Source: Actinoplanes ianthinogenes (GTDB taxonomy: Bacteria > Actinomycetota > Actinomycetes > Mycobacteriales > Micromonosporaceae). From it: 64,000 nt of DNA. Where the stretch lies: assembly GCF_018324205.1 (NCBI RefSeq), contig NZ_AP023356.1, forward strand, positions 5,872,001 through 5,936,000, in the 5' to 3' direction. Made by a program: the position numbers and the translations under genes. The notes below the pieces were generated by a model. It did no database searches. It had not been told where the DNA came from and saw nothing but the letters and a program-made list of their open reading frames with translations. The stretch's first letter is position 1. Every line of letters begins with the position of its first letter. This document shows, one piece after another, positions 1 through 7,281 of the stretch.

Positions 1-270
1 TCCGCAGGCAATGCCGACGTTGTAGGGCGTGAACGACCACGCGCGGCCGATGCGGCGCGGGTCGCAGGTCGCGCGGGCCTCCCAGCCGGTGTGCCCGGCG
101 CGGCAGCGCGGATCGGTGCGGGTGCATCGGTCCGTGCCGTGGTCGGGGAAGGCGGGTTTTTTCGGGTGATCCGGGTCGTGGGGCCGGTTGTCGGGACGGA
201 GCGGGAAGACGTGCCACCCTCGGCCGGCGTGGCCGAGCGCGGCGGCCCGCAAGGGGCCAGGGTCGAGCAT
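1..270 (-). CDS. Bifunctional primase/polymerase-type replication protein (partial, N-terminus)
   Basis: Only the first 90 codons are inside the window; the gene continues past position 1. The start ATG at 270 is preceded by GGAGG. The N-terminus contains GWHVFPLRP, a spaced Cys/His region and GHTGWEARAT, then PYNVGIACG, the pattern of the N-terminal Prim-Pol domain of AICE replication initiators, which make primers and extend DNA during element replication. It is the distal gene of the transfer operon. Family is clear from the motifs; the catalytic acidic residues lie further along and cannot be checked here. Confidence 0.8.
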   Translation of the reverse strand, partial: MLDPGPLRAAALGHAGRGWHVFPLRPDNRPHDPDHPKKPAFPDHGTDRCTRTDPRCRAGHTGWEARATCDPRRIGRAWSFTPYNVGIACG

Positions 271-629
271 GGGGAGCCTCCTAGATCGGGGCGGGCAGCG
301 GGCGGCCAGGGCGGTGCCTGGCCGGGGTAGCGGGAGCTGAGATCAAGCCGGCGGGCGACACGCCGGGCGCGTTCCTCGGCGCTGATCGCTGGGGCGGCCG
401 GACAGGCGTACACGTCGTGCACCCATCCGAGGTGCGCGGCGTGCTGACCGGAGTCGGTCGGGCCGTTCGCGCCGCAGGCCAGGCACCTCCACAGGAACAC
501 CCGCCGATCGGCGGGCGGCTGTGCAGCGGGGTCGCATCCGGGGTGGCTGGTGTGCCGGCCCGCGACGGCGGCCGGGTGAAGCGGGCTGCCGCAGCCGGCT
601 GCGCAGACCAGCGAGGCCGGGCCGGTCAT
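271..629 (-). CDS. Small zinc-finger-like protein, 3' end unresolved
   Basis: The ATG at 629 overlaps the TGA of the upstream gene by one base (TGATG), so translation is probably coupled. The product has CAAGC near the N-terminus and a C49-x2-C52 ... H63-x2-H66 arrangement followed by W69 and H71, suggesting a zinc-binding finger, then a helical Arg-rich stretch. Codon use is GC3-rich as in a true gene. Oddly, no in-frame stop appears before the replication gene begins at 270; the frame stays open to the window edge. Either the stop lies outside the window or a frameshift occurs near 286, where a TAG sits in another frame. Function unknown. Confidence 0.45.
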
Positions 630-970
630 CAGGCGGCCTGACGGCCGATCGCCCACCGGTCGGTGCGGCGGGCCAGCGCGGACGGCATGATCGCGGCGAC
701 GGCGGTCAGCAGCTCACGGCACAGGTGCAACGCGGTCCCGAGCTGCTCCCGCGCGGCCGACTCGGAGCGGGAGAGCGGGACACGGATGCGGATCTCGGCG
801 TAGTCGACATCGGCCGCGCGGACGCGGGTGATGATCGCCCGGCCGCCGGCTGCGTCGGCGATGATGTCGGCCGACCGGTGCTCGTTGACCCCGCAGCGGT
901 GATCACGGGTGCACCAGTCGGTGTGCGGCGTCTCGACCCGCCGGAAGCGGGCCACGGTCCGCGCTCTCAC
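629..970 (-). CDS. Small AICE protein, DUF6907-like
   Basis: 113 aa from a GTG at 970 whose GTGA overlaps the stop of the preceding gene. The sequence carries HTDWCTRDHRC, then a region with evenly spaced acidic residues and a helical C-terminus. The WC...H pattern resembles DUF6907-type proteins common in Streptomyces and Micromonospora elements. No catalytic motif is visible. Overlaps on both sides place it firmly in the transfer operon. Family assignment is from memory of the motif. Confidence 0.7.
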   Translation of the reverse strand: MRARTVARFRRVETPHTDWCTRDHRCGVNEHRSADIIADAAGGRAIITRVRAADVDYAEIRIRVPLSRSESAAREQLGTALHLCRELLTAVAAIMPSALARRTDRWAIGRQAA

Positions 971-1215
971 CGCGCGTCCCGGTAGCGGCGCGAAAGCTGG
1001 TTGTAGATCCAGCGCCCGGCCCGCAGTCGCCGCCCGGTGCCGGTGCAGCGGCGGCAGAGCCGGAACGCGCGGCCGGACGGTGAGCGTCGTTTGCCGTCTC
1101 CGCCGCACTTGCGGCAGGAGCGGAACGGCCAAACCCAGCACGCGAAAGCGTAGCAGAGAGTGATAACGATCAAGGCGGCGAGCAGGCCGATAGCGGCCGT
1201 GAGCTGGGGGTTCAA
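967..1215 (-). CDS. Membrane-anchored small protein with DnaJ-type zinc motifs
   Basis: 82 aa. One hydrophobic segment spans roughly residues 7-30 (AIGLLAALIVITLCYAFACW). It is followed by CRKCGGDGKR and CRRCTGTGRR, two CxxCxGxG motifs of the kind found in the DnaJ zinc-binding domain, and a basic tail. It probably sits in the inner membrane with a cytoplasmic zinc ribbon. It is the first gene after the translocase gene and is separated from it by a palindrome-rich 141-bp gap, the only sizeable break in this operon. Role in transfer is inferred from position only. Confidence 0.7.
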   Translation of the reverse strand: MNPQLTAAIGLLAALIVITLCYAFACWVWPFRSCRKCGGDGKRRSPSGRAFRLCRRCTGTGRRLRAGRWIYNQLSRRYRDAR

Positions 1216-1254
1216 AACAGCCTCCCGAGCCGTTTTCAGGGCATGAAGGGGTGT

Positions 1255-1347
1255 GAGCTGCTATCCGCTAACCGGCAGCTCATGATCTAGATCAGGTGCT
1301 AGCAGGGCTGCTTGCGCAAGCAGGTCGTGCCGCTTGCGCAAGCAGCC
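1255..1347. promoter_or_regulatory. Palindrome cluster downstream of the translocase gene
   Basis: Four dyads in 93 bp: GAGCTGC/GCAGCTC arms (1255-1261 and 1275-1281), the perfect palindrome TGATCTAGATCA (1283-1294), CTGCTTGCGCAAGCAG (1308-1323, perfect) and GCTTGCGCAAGC again at 1332-1343, 22 bp from the previous one centre to centre. The location just downstream of the FtsK/TraB gene is where clt transfer loci or operators sit in related plasmids. Which of these it is cannot be decided from sequence. Confidence 0.55.
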
Positions 1348-1356
1348 TCAGCGCGG

Positions 1357-3555
1357 TCAGTTGCCGCTCTGGTTTCGCTTACGCTCCGTGGCCTTGGTGA
1401 GGATGTCGGCGTGCGCCGGGCCGCGCCGGTTGACCACCTTGCCGTCGATGCGTCGGCTGATCTGAGCGACCTTGATCCCGTACGGCTTGCCGGACAGCAT
1501 CGCGGTGAGCTGAGCCGGTTTCCAGCCGCCGTAGATCTCCGGTCGCAGCTCGGCTAGGTGCTCGATCAGCGTCTCGTTCCACACGCTCGCCTCATCGCCC
1601 GGCCAGATCTGCAACAGGTCGGCGAGCAGGTCGTGCTGCGGCGCTACCTCCCGGTCCTCCGGGAAGGTCGGCACGTTGCCGGCGGCGGTGCGCAGGGCGA
1701 TGGCGCGGGCCACGATCTTTGCGGCGGCGGTCGTGTCGACGTAGTACGACCGGACCGACTGGACCTTGCCGAAGCCCCGCAGGACACCCCATCCGGCTTC
1801 TTTGACCGGCTCGAACACCGTGGCGCGGTAGCCGAGCTTGTATGCCGACGTTCCCAGGATCATGTCGTTCGCGGTCTGGTCGGCCACGGACAGGCAGAAC
1901 CGGGAGTTGACGTTGCGGGTGATGCCGGTCGGCAGGCTGTCCTTGTCCGGGATCTGGGTGCCGATCAGGATGATGATCCCGAGCGCCCGGCCGAGCTTGA
2001 TGACCTTCTCCAGGATCTCCCCGGCTTCCTTGCCGTACTTGCTGGTCATCAGCTCTTGCAGCTCATCGAACCAGGCCACCAGCGGGTGCAGACCGGAGTC
2101 TTTCAGCGACGCCAGTTCCGGCGTGACCTTGTTCTCGGGGGCCTTGCCGAGTTTGGCGTAGTGCTCGATCCGCTTGGACCGGCGGCGGGCTTCCTCGTAC
2201 AGCCACTCGATGAAGGCGAAGCACCGGGCGAGGGTTTCGTCGTCGAAGCCGTTGCCGTACTCGGCCATGATCGGCTCCAGCACGGCGAAGTCCCCGACGC
2301 CCTTCAGTTCGTAGCCCCGGATCTCCGCACGCGCGTCCAACCCGGCCGCGAGCAGCAGGTCACGCAGCGCGAACGTCTTACCGGAGCCCGGCTGACCACC
2401 GAAGATCCAGTTGCGGAACATCATCTCCACCGTCACGTTGTCGAGCCGGGGAGTGGTGGCGAACGCGAACGGCTTGAACAGGTCGACCTTGGCCGAGTCG
2501 GACAGCAGCGGCCACGGCGGCTGCTTCATCTGCGACGCGGGCTCGTAGCCGACCCACAGCGCCAACCGGCCCGTGTGACCGGGCGCGGGCTCGGGCCACA
2601 CCTGATCGAGCGGGAGCCGCAGCGCGGACGCGAGCTTGCCCCGGCGGGCGATCACCTCGGACGCCTCGACCCCGTAGGGAAGGTCCACGATCGCGATGTG
2701 GCCGGGGCCGTCGCGGTGGATGTCGTACGGGAACGCGATGGCCTTCGGGTCCTTTGCCACCGCGGAGTTGATGGCGGCGAGCTGCAACGACGTGAGCGCC
2801 CGGCGGACCAGCTCGGCGGTGAGCTTGCGGTACCGGTTGCCCTCCGAGACGCGGTCGGTGATCGGCCGGTCTGCCGGTCGCCCGACCGTGGCCAGCAGCG
2901 GCACGACCAGGGCGAGCGCCCCGTAGGTCCACCAGGCCGGGCCGAGCGCCAGCACGACCGTCGCGGCGATGGCGGCGAGTAGGGCGAACGCGAGCACCCA
3001 CCAGCGCCACACGCTCTGTCGCTGGCGGCGGGCGTCGAGCTTGAGCCATACGTCCGCCTCGCCGCGCTGGGCGGCGGCCTGACGCAGGTCCCAGTTGCCC
3101 TCTTCAGCCATCGCCCAGTGCAGCGCGCGGCCGATGCCCCGGACCGCGCCGACCGGAGCCCACAGGGCGAGCTTCCCGGCGTACTTCGGCGACCGGACCC
3201 CGTGGTAGGCGACCACGTAGCCGGCGTCCTTGGTCTGGTGCTTGACCATGGCCCGCAGGCCGCGCCACGAGCGTGCCCAGTCGGCCAGGATCGGCCGCCG
3301 GTCCTGGCGCCGGTCGCGGATTTCGGCGGGAATGTCGTCGGCCATATCGACCGGCCCGCCCTCGACCGGCGGCGCGTCGTCGAAGCTCTCAGCGTCCTCG
3401 ATCTCGTCGGGATCGGCGTCCGGATCGGCCGCCCGTTCGGCCCGGCGGCGGCGCTCCAGGACGAAGTCGAGCACCGCCGCAGTGGTGTCGTCGGGGTCAG
3501 ACTTGGTAGGGGTGAGGTCGAAGTCGTCGGGATCGGGCAGGGCAGCGGTGCTCAT
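1357..3555 (-). CDS. FtsK/SpoIIIE-like conjugative DNA translocase (TraB/TraSA type)
   Basis: 732 aa hexameric-type ATPase expected to pump double-stranded element DNA into the recipient, the single-protein transfer mode of actinomycete elements. Order: acidic N-terminus (1-80), two membrane segments at about 186-224, then the motor domain with Walker A GGQPGSGKT (386-394) and Walker B LVAWFDELQ (acidic pair 497-498). The C-terminus has a winged-helix-like end (VAQISRRIDGKVVNRRG), as in proteins that read transfer recognition sequences. The ATG at 3555 has GGAGG seven bases upstream and overlaps the preceding stop (ATGA). Confidence 0.92.
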   Translation of the reverse strand: MSTAALPDPDDFDLTPTKSDPDDTTAAVLDFVLERRRRAERAADPDADPDEIEDAESFDDAPPVEGGPVDMADDIPAEIRDRRQDRRPILADWARSWRGLRAMVKHQTKDAGYVVAYHGVRSPKYAGKLALWAPVGAVRGIGRALHWAMAEEGNWDLRQAAAQRGEADVWLKLDARRQRQSVWRWWVLAFALLAAIAATVVLALGPAWWTYGALALVVPLLATVGRPADRPITDRVSEGNRYRKLTAELVRRALTSLQLAAINSAVAKDPKAIAFPYDIHRDGPGHIAIVDLPYGVEASEVIARRGKLASALRLPLDQVWPEPAPGHTGRLALWVGYEPASQMKQPPWPLLSDSAKVDLFKPFAFATTPRLDNVTVEMMFRNWIFGGQPGSGKTFALRDLLLAAGLDARAEIRGYELKGVGDFAVLEPIMAEYGNGFDDETLARCFAFIEWLYEEARRRSKRIEHYAKLGKAPENKVTPELASLKDSGLHPLVAWFDELQELMTSKYGKEAGEILEKVIKLGRALGIIILIGTQIPDKDSLPTGITRNVNSRFCLSVADQTANDMILGTSAYKLGYRATVFEPVKEAGWGVLRGFGKVQSVRSYYVDTTAAAKIVARAIALRTAAGNVPTFPEDREVAPQHDLLADLLQIWPGDEASVWNETLIEHLAELRPEIYGGWKPAQLTAMLSGKPYGIKVAQISRRIDGKVVNRRGPAHADILTKATERKRNQSGN

Positions 3556-3926
3556 GAACGGTCCTCCGTTCGGTCGGTCGTGCCCGGGCATGCGAGGGGG
3601 GTGAGCTGCGCCGACGCGTCGGCGATCGCAGCAACGAAACGGCCCGGGCAACCCTCAGCGCGCCAGGGCTCGGTGCGGGTCAGTCCCAGGTCTGTCAAGC
3701 CCTGGTCGGCGGCGGCGAACTCGGCCGCGTTCGGGTTGTCGTAGTCGTCCATGCGGGTGCCGAGATCGGCATCAGCCATGACTTGGCAGTCGGTGTAGTC
3801 GATGGCGAGCACGAACCCGCCGCACAGCGCCGGGCTGATCACGGCTCGGAACGCCTCACCGTCCGGCGACTGAAACGAGACGGCCCGGCGGCAGGTGAGC
3901 AGATCAAAAAGGCGACGTAAAGGCAT
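3552..3926 (-). CDS. Hypothetical AICE operon protein
   Basis: 124 aa, ATG at 3926. The product starts with MPLRRLFDLLTC, has an FAVISP-like beta-rich middle (ALCGGFVLAIDYTDC) and an acidic central part. No known domain recognised. Its stop overlaps the translocase ATG by four bases, so it is probably translationally coupled to it and belongs to the transfer functions. Confidence 0.65.
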   Translation of the reverse strand: MPLRRLFDLLTCRRAVSFQSPDGEAFRAVISPALCGGFVLAIDYTDCQVMADADLGTRMDDYDNPNAAEFAAADQGLTDLGLTRTEPWRAEGCPGRFVAAIADASAQLTPLACPGTTDRTEDRS

Positions 3927-3943
3927 CGGTGGTTCCGTTCCGG

Positions 3944-4390
3944 TCAGGCGATCACGAGGGCGGCGATGAACAGGAACAGGTAGTGAAAGGACTGGTCGAG
4001 CGCGTACGAGCCGGTGCCGAGCGACGGGTTGTCGTCGTGGCCGGGCCGGGGGATGCCGAGCGTGTAGAACCGGCCAGCACCGCACAGATCAGCGAGCCGC
4101 TTGAGTGGCGTGCGCCGGTCGGCGATGTAGTGCGTGACCGCCGAGACGGCCAGCCCGGCGGCGACGCGGCCGGGGCTCAGGTCGAGGTCGAGGGACCACC
4201 GCAGCGCGGCCAGGGCGAACAGGGCCGTCGCGGTGTAGGTGGCGACGTGGGCTGCGCATGCGATACGGCCGGGCCAGCCGGGACGGCCTTTGCAGTCGGC
4301 TTGGTGCTGGCTCTGCACCCAGTGATCGGCGAACTGGTGCGCGACGTAGAGCGCGACGAAGACGGCGGCGAACACCCCGGCGGCGGTCAC
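3944..4390 (-). CDS. DUF3307-like membrane protein
   Basis: 148 aa from a GTG at 4390 whose GTGA overlaps the previous stop. Hydrophobic segments include VFAAVFVALYVAHQFADHW near the N-terminus, a mid-protein pair, and a C-terminal FHYLFLFIAALVIA. The HQFADHWVQ and VTHYIADR motifs match DUF3307-type integral membrane proteins found in actinobacterial mobile elements and phages. Probably an inner-membrane accessory of transfer or spread; no biochemical function is known to me. Confidence 0.7.
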   Translation of the reverse strand: MTAAGVFAAVFVALYVAHQFADHWVQSQHQADCKGRPGWPGRIACAAHVATYTATALFALAALRWSLDLDLSPGRVAAGLAVSAVTHYIADRRTPLKRLADLCGAGRFYTLGIPRPGHDDNPSLGTGSYALDQSFHYLFLFIAALVIA

Positions 4391-4626
4391 TGGACGGCGC
4401 CGCATCCGGTGTGCACGGTCACCGACTGGCCGTCCTGGGTGGTGGTCTGCCAGCCGCCGGTGCCGCCGCAGGACGTGCACTGACGGGCCTTGCCGTTGCT
4501 GACGGATCGGCCTCGCACGACGTACATGTCGCCGTCGCTGACGATGTGCCGGCCGCCGGTGGTGATCGTGCGCCGACCGGCGACGATGTCACCGTCGCTG
4601 ACGATGTTCTTGTTCTTCTTGCCCAT
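4387..4626 (-). CDS. Small zinc-ribbon-like protein
   Basis: 79 aa, ATG at 4626 preceded by GGAGG. The N-terminal half holds two similar units, NIVSDGDIVAGRR and HIVSDGDMYVVRGR, a small internal duplication. The C-terminal half has CTSCGGTGGW and a later CG pair, like a single zinc ribbon. Its stop overlaps the next gene's GTG. Function unknown; the CxxCGGTGG motif recurs in AICE-encoded small proteins. Confidence 0.65.
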   Translation of the reverse strand: MGKKNKNIVSDGDIVAGRRTITTGGRHIVSDGDMYVVRGRSVSNGKARQCTSCGGTGGWQTTTQDGQSVTVHTGCGAVQ

Positions 4627-4644
4627 GACCGAAGTCCTCCGGGG

Positions 4645-4839
4645 TCAGTTCCAGCGGGATAGCTGTGCTCGCGCGTCGTCGACAGCAGGCGAGACAGCCA
4701 CAGGGATTTGCCTGATCGCGGAGGAGAGCACCTGCCGGGCGCTCTCCTCCGCGTGTTCGTGCACTTGCTCGATGGCGGCGAACCACGCAGGCCAGTAGCC
4801 GACGGCGTAGTAGCTCAGCCAGATCCAGCCGTCCGACAT
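4645..4839 (-). CDS. Short hypothetical protein with a hydrophobic N-terminus
   Basis: 64 aa from the ATG at 4839. The N-terminus is aromatic and hydrophobic (WIWLSYYAVGYWPAWFAAI), possibly a membrane anchor, followed by a charged amphipathic helix (EHAEESARQVLSSAI). It begins two bases after the stop of the preceding short gene. No family recognised. Confidence 0.5.
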   Translation of the reverse strand: MSDGWIWLSYYAVGYWPAWFAAIEQVHEHAEESARQVLSSAIRQIPVAVSPAVDDARAQLSRWN

Positions 4840-4841
4840 GA

Positions 4842-4994
4842 TCAGCTCTGCTGTGCCTTGTTCTTCTGCTCGCCGTAGAGCCGACGGCGGCGAATCGCGT
4901 CGTCGGAGAGCACGCTGGGGTTTGCCTTGTGAGCGCGACGGGCGATGTCGGCCCACTGCTGGTCAGTGATCGTGTTCGGAACCTGGTCGGCCAT
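4842..4994 (-). CDS. 50-aa hypothetical protein
   Basis: A short gene from the ATG at 4994 (MADQVPNTITDQQW...) ending ...NKAQQS. The start overlaps the previous stop by one base (TGATG), strong support for a real coupled gene despite its size. The product is hydrophilic and Arg/Lys-rich in its second half, with WADIARRAHKANP reminiscent of small DNA-associated or scaffold peptides. No family recognised. Confidence 0.55.
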   Translation of the reverse strand: MADQVPNTITDQQWADIARRAHKANPSVLSDDAIRRRRLYGEQKNKAQQS

Positions 4995-5158
4995 CAGCGG
5001 CCACCGCCGTTACCGATCGAGCGGCGATCGCGGCCGTTGCGAGCGGCGGCAGCGCGGGCGTCGCGCTCGTCCTGGGCGCGAGCCCGGTCCTGCTCGGCCT
5101 TGATCTCGGACGCGGAACGCTCGCGGCGGCTTCTCGCGCTGAACAGATTGCTTGCCAT
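4994..5158 (-). CDS. 54-aa hypothetical charged protein
   Basis: ATG at 5158 with GGGAGG eleven bases upstream; the stop overlaps the next ATG (TGATG). The product (MASNLFSARSRRERS...) is almost entirely charged helix with repeating Ala/Arg/Glu/Asp and ends NGGGR. It could be a short coiled-coil or nucleic-acid-binding peptide. Function unknown. Confidence 0.55.
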   Translation of the reverse strand: MASNLFSARSRRERSASEIKAEQDRARAQDERDARAAAARNGRDRRSIGNGGGR

Positions 5159-5248
5159 ACTGGTGACCTCCCGAAGGTCTGGTGACTGGATGGGGAGACC
5201 GACGGCACGGCGCGGTTACCAGGCCAGTAGCCGTGCCGTCGGGCGGAT

Positions 5249-5428
5249 CTAGCGGTTCTTCTCGCGGCGCTCGTGACGGCGAGCAGCCACGTCGAGCAGT
5301 TCGCTCTGCTCCGGGGTCAGCGACGCGTTCGCGCGATCACGCAAACCCGCCTTGCCCAGGAACGTCACGAGCGAGTGAGTAGCCAGGTCGAGGGCGGCTT
5401 TCTCGGCAATGTCACGGTGTTTGCCCAT
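5249..5428 (-). CDS. 59-aa hypothetical protein
   Basis: ATG at 5428, one base after the stop of the SpdB-like gene. The product (MGKHRDIAEKAALDLATHS...) contains SLTPEQSELLDVAARRHERRE, a helical segment with a possible helix-turn-helix spacing, and ends in a basic tail. Too short for family assignment. The adjacency supports coupled expression with its membrane-protein neighbour. Confidence 0.55.
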   Translation of the reverse strand: MGKHRDIAEKAALDLATHSLVTFLGKAGLRDRANASLTPEQSELLDVAARRHERREKNR

Positions 5429-5429
5429 G

Positions 5430-6230
5430 TCAGGCCGCCGTGCGGTGCATCAGGTGCGCCAGACCGGCGCCCATGCCGAGCACTGCGACCGGCAAGCACG
5501 CGACGGCGGCGGTGATCGGCCACGGGGCGGTCTGCCACCCGGCGGTGACCATCAGGTGGTAGGTGAGTTGACCACCGCCGCCGACCAGCAGCGAGCCGAT
5601 CGCAGACCACATGGCGAACTTGCGCGCGGCCCCGTCTACCAGGCCGGACAGCCAGACGTACAGGGCGTACGCGGCGTAGGTCTCCACGCCGATCGGCAGC
5701 GTGATCGCCGTGTTGATCTCGAAGTTGTCGGCGATGCCCGGCAGCGGCTTGACCATGCCGAACCCCGTCATGCGACCCATCTCCACCCAGCCGCCCCACA
5801 CCGCGACGAACGCGGGAAGGCACAGGATCAAGACCGGCCAGACGACCGGCCGCCGCTTCCTCTCGGGCTTGCCGCCCAGCTCGGCCACCGGCGGCTCGAC
5901 CGGCGCGGCGGACGGGCGGGCAATACCGAGATCAGGGGTCTTGTCGGCCGAGATCGGCGGTAGCGGCGCCGGGGGCACCGCGGGCTCGGCGACCGGCTCG
6001 GCCGGCAAAATCGGCTCGGCGGGCGGCTCGGGCTCAATCGGCTCGGGAGCGGTCGACGCGGCCGGGGCAGGCATGAGCGCGGCGAGCAGCTCTTTCGCCT
6101 TCGGCCCACCGACCTTGAACGTCGTCATCAGCAGGTTGCGGCTCGGGATCTTGCCGAGCCGGTCGGCCAGGTCACGAGCGTGCGGGATCAACTCGTCGAC
6201 GGTGCGCGGGTAGGCGCTCGGGGCGGTCAT
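5430..6230 (-). CDS. SpdB-like membrane protein with cytoplasmic Pro-rich domain
   Basis: 266 aa, ATG at 6230 preceded by GGAAGGAA. Residues 1-50 look like a small helical DNA-binding-type fold (KIPSRNLLMTTFKVGGPKAKELL). A Pro/Glu/Ala-rich linker follows to about 120, then four membrane segments: PVLILCLPAFVAVWGGW, IGVETYAAYALYVWLSG, SAIGSLLVGGGGQLTYHL and AAVACLPVAVLGMGAGL. This layout matches SpdB/DUF2637-type spread proteins of actinomycete elements, thought to help element DNA move between mycelial compartments. Position upstream of the translocase fits. Confidence 0.72.
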   Translation of the reverse strand: MTAPSAYPRTVDELIPHARDLADRLGKIPSRNLLMTTFKVGGPKAKELLAALMPAPAASTAPEPIEPEPPAEPILPAEPVAEPAVPPAPLPPISADKTPDLGIARPSAAPVEPPVAELGGKPERKRRPVVWPVLILCLPAFVAVWGGWVEMGRMTGFGMVKPLPGIADNFEINTAITLPIGVETYAAYALYVWLSGLVDGAARKFAMWSAIGSLLVGGGGQLTYHLMVTAGWQTAPWPITAAVACLPVAVLGMGAGLAHLMHRTAA

Positions 6231-6264
6231 CGGCTGTTCCTTCCGGATCAGGGATAAGGGCAGG

Positions 6265-6618
6265 TCACGCGCACTCGATGCAGCAGCCGAGCGAGCGCGG
6301 AATGCAGTAGGGCCGGACGGCCCGGCAGGTCGAGCAGGTGCGGCGGGCGCGCATCGCCTTGGCGAGCGCCGCCCGGACGGCCGGGGTAGCGGTGCGCTTC
6401 GGCCGGGCCAGGTCAGTGCGGTAGAGGTAGGCGGCTCGGGTACCGCCCACGCCGCGCCACAAGATCTGAGCGGCGATCGGCTGACCACCAGGACAGAGAC
6501 CGCGTTCCCGCAGTTGACGGCGGGTGGCATAGCCGGACGGAGCACCCTTCCACCAGTAGGTGGGGATGCCGTACCGGGTGCCCTCCGGATCGTGGAACGC
6601 GGCCCGAACGCGGGCCAT
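6265..6618 (-). CDS. RRQ-motif zinc-binding AICE protein
   Basis: 117 aa. The ATG at 6618 overlaps the preceding TGA (TGATG). The product carries YWWKGAPSGYATRRQLRERGLCPGG and QILWR, the hallmark of the RRQRL-motif zinc-binding proteins carried by AICEs, followed by basic helices and a Cys-rich end (CSTCRAVRPYC ... CCIEC) that could bind zinc. It likely binds nucleic acid; no experimental role is known to me. Confidence 0.78.
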   Translation of the reverse strand: MARVRAAFHDPEGTRYGIPTYWWKGAPSGYATRRQLRERGLCPGGQPIAAQILWRGVGGTRAAYLYRTDLARPKRTATPAVRAALAKAMRARRTCSTCRAVRPYCIPRSLGCCIECA

Positions 6619-6869
6619 CAAGCCACGCGGCGCGGGCTCGGCGAGCGGTTAAGCCGATTGACCAGCGCGAACGTCTCGCGGATTACCGCGTGCTCGGCGC
6701 GGCGCACGCGCCGCACGTCCAACTCGCAGGACCGACCACGGTTGATCGCGGCCAGCAGCTCAACCTCAGCCACCGCCCACGCGAACTCCGCGGCGAGTAG
6801 TGGTTCCTCAGCCTCGATCGCCGCCAGGTCGGCGGCGGTCGGCTCGGTGTAGAAGTCGTGATCGCTCAC
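6618..6869 (-). CDS. DUF6284-like small protein, first gene of the transfer operon
   Basis: 83 aa from the GTG at 6869, with GGAGG ten bases upstream. The product (VSDHDFYTEPTAADLAAIEAEEP...) matches the DUF6284 pattern of an acidic ADLAAIEAE...L..AE segment followed by basic helices. It is the promoter-proximal gene of the minus-strand operon and faces a 412-bp divergent regulatory region. Function unknown; the family is strongly associated with AICEs. Confidence 0.72.
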   Translation of the reverse strand: MSDHDFYTEPTAADLAAIEAEEPLLAAEFAWAVAEVELLAAINRGRSCELDVRRVRRAEHAVIRETFALVNRLNRSPSPRRVA

Positions 6870-6894
6870 GGGATGTTTCCTCCATAGGAAGGGC

Positions 6895-6979
6895 CAGCGC
6901 GGCACCAAACACGAGCGGCTGATGCCGCGCTGACCAGCGAAATGACGAAGAACGGTGCATGGGTGACCAGCGCCCATGC
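6895..6979. promoter_or_regulatory. Two inverted repeats in the divergent control region
   Basis: CAGCGCGGCA (6895-6904) is mirrored by TGCCGCGCTG (6923-6932), and GCATGGG (6957-6963) by CCCATGC (6973-6979). Both lie directly upstream of the transfer operon's first gene, so they are candidate operators or RNA hairpins controlling it. The rest of 6870-7281 holds the repeats described separately and no gene. Confidence 0.45.
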
Positions 6980-7131
6980 GCGGCGACCTTTTCGGGATTC
7001 CGTCCCGTGGGAGGTGCGACCCAGCGGCTCTATGGAGTTCTCAGAAAACGTGTGCGCGGCGGGACGATCACGAACGGTGCAGCCGAAGCCACCTCCGCCG
7101 TGTCGGAGCCCGACCGGCTATGCAGCTCACG

Positions 7132-7220
7132 CTAACAGTTGTTAGCTCTACCACTCAACTGTTATGGCACAAACAGGCTCTGAGCAGCGGAGAGCGGGCT
7201 CACAGGGCAGTCAACTGTTA
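7132..7220. promoter_or_regulatory. Three CAACTGTTA sites upstream of the GntR-type gene
   Basis: The 9-mer CAACTGTTA occurs at 7156-7164 and 7212-7220, and inverted (TAACAGTTG) at 7133-7141, where it sits in the imperfect palindrome GCTAACAGTTGTTAGC. AT-rich repeated sites in a GC-rich divergent promoter next to a GntR regulator fit an autoregulatory operator set of the KorSA type. Binding by this regulator is inferred. Confidence 0.6.
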
Positions 7221-7281
7221 GGTGTTGGTAGGCTCGCCTAGTTGGCTACCGGAGCCGCGTGCGGCAGTGAGGACAACCCAG

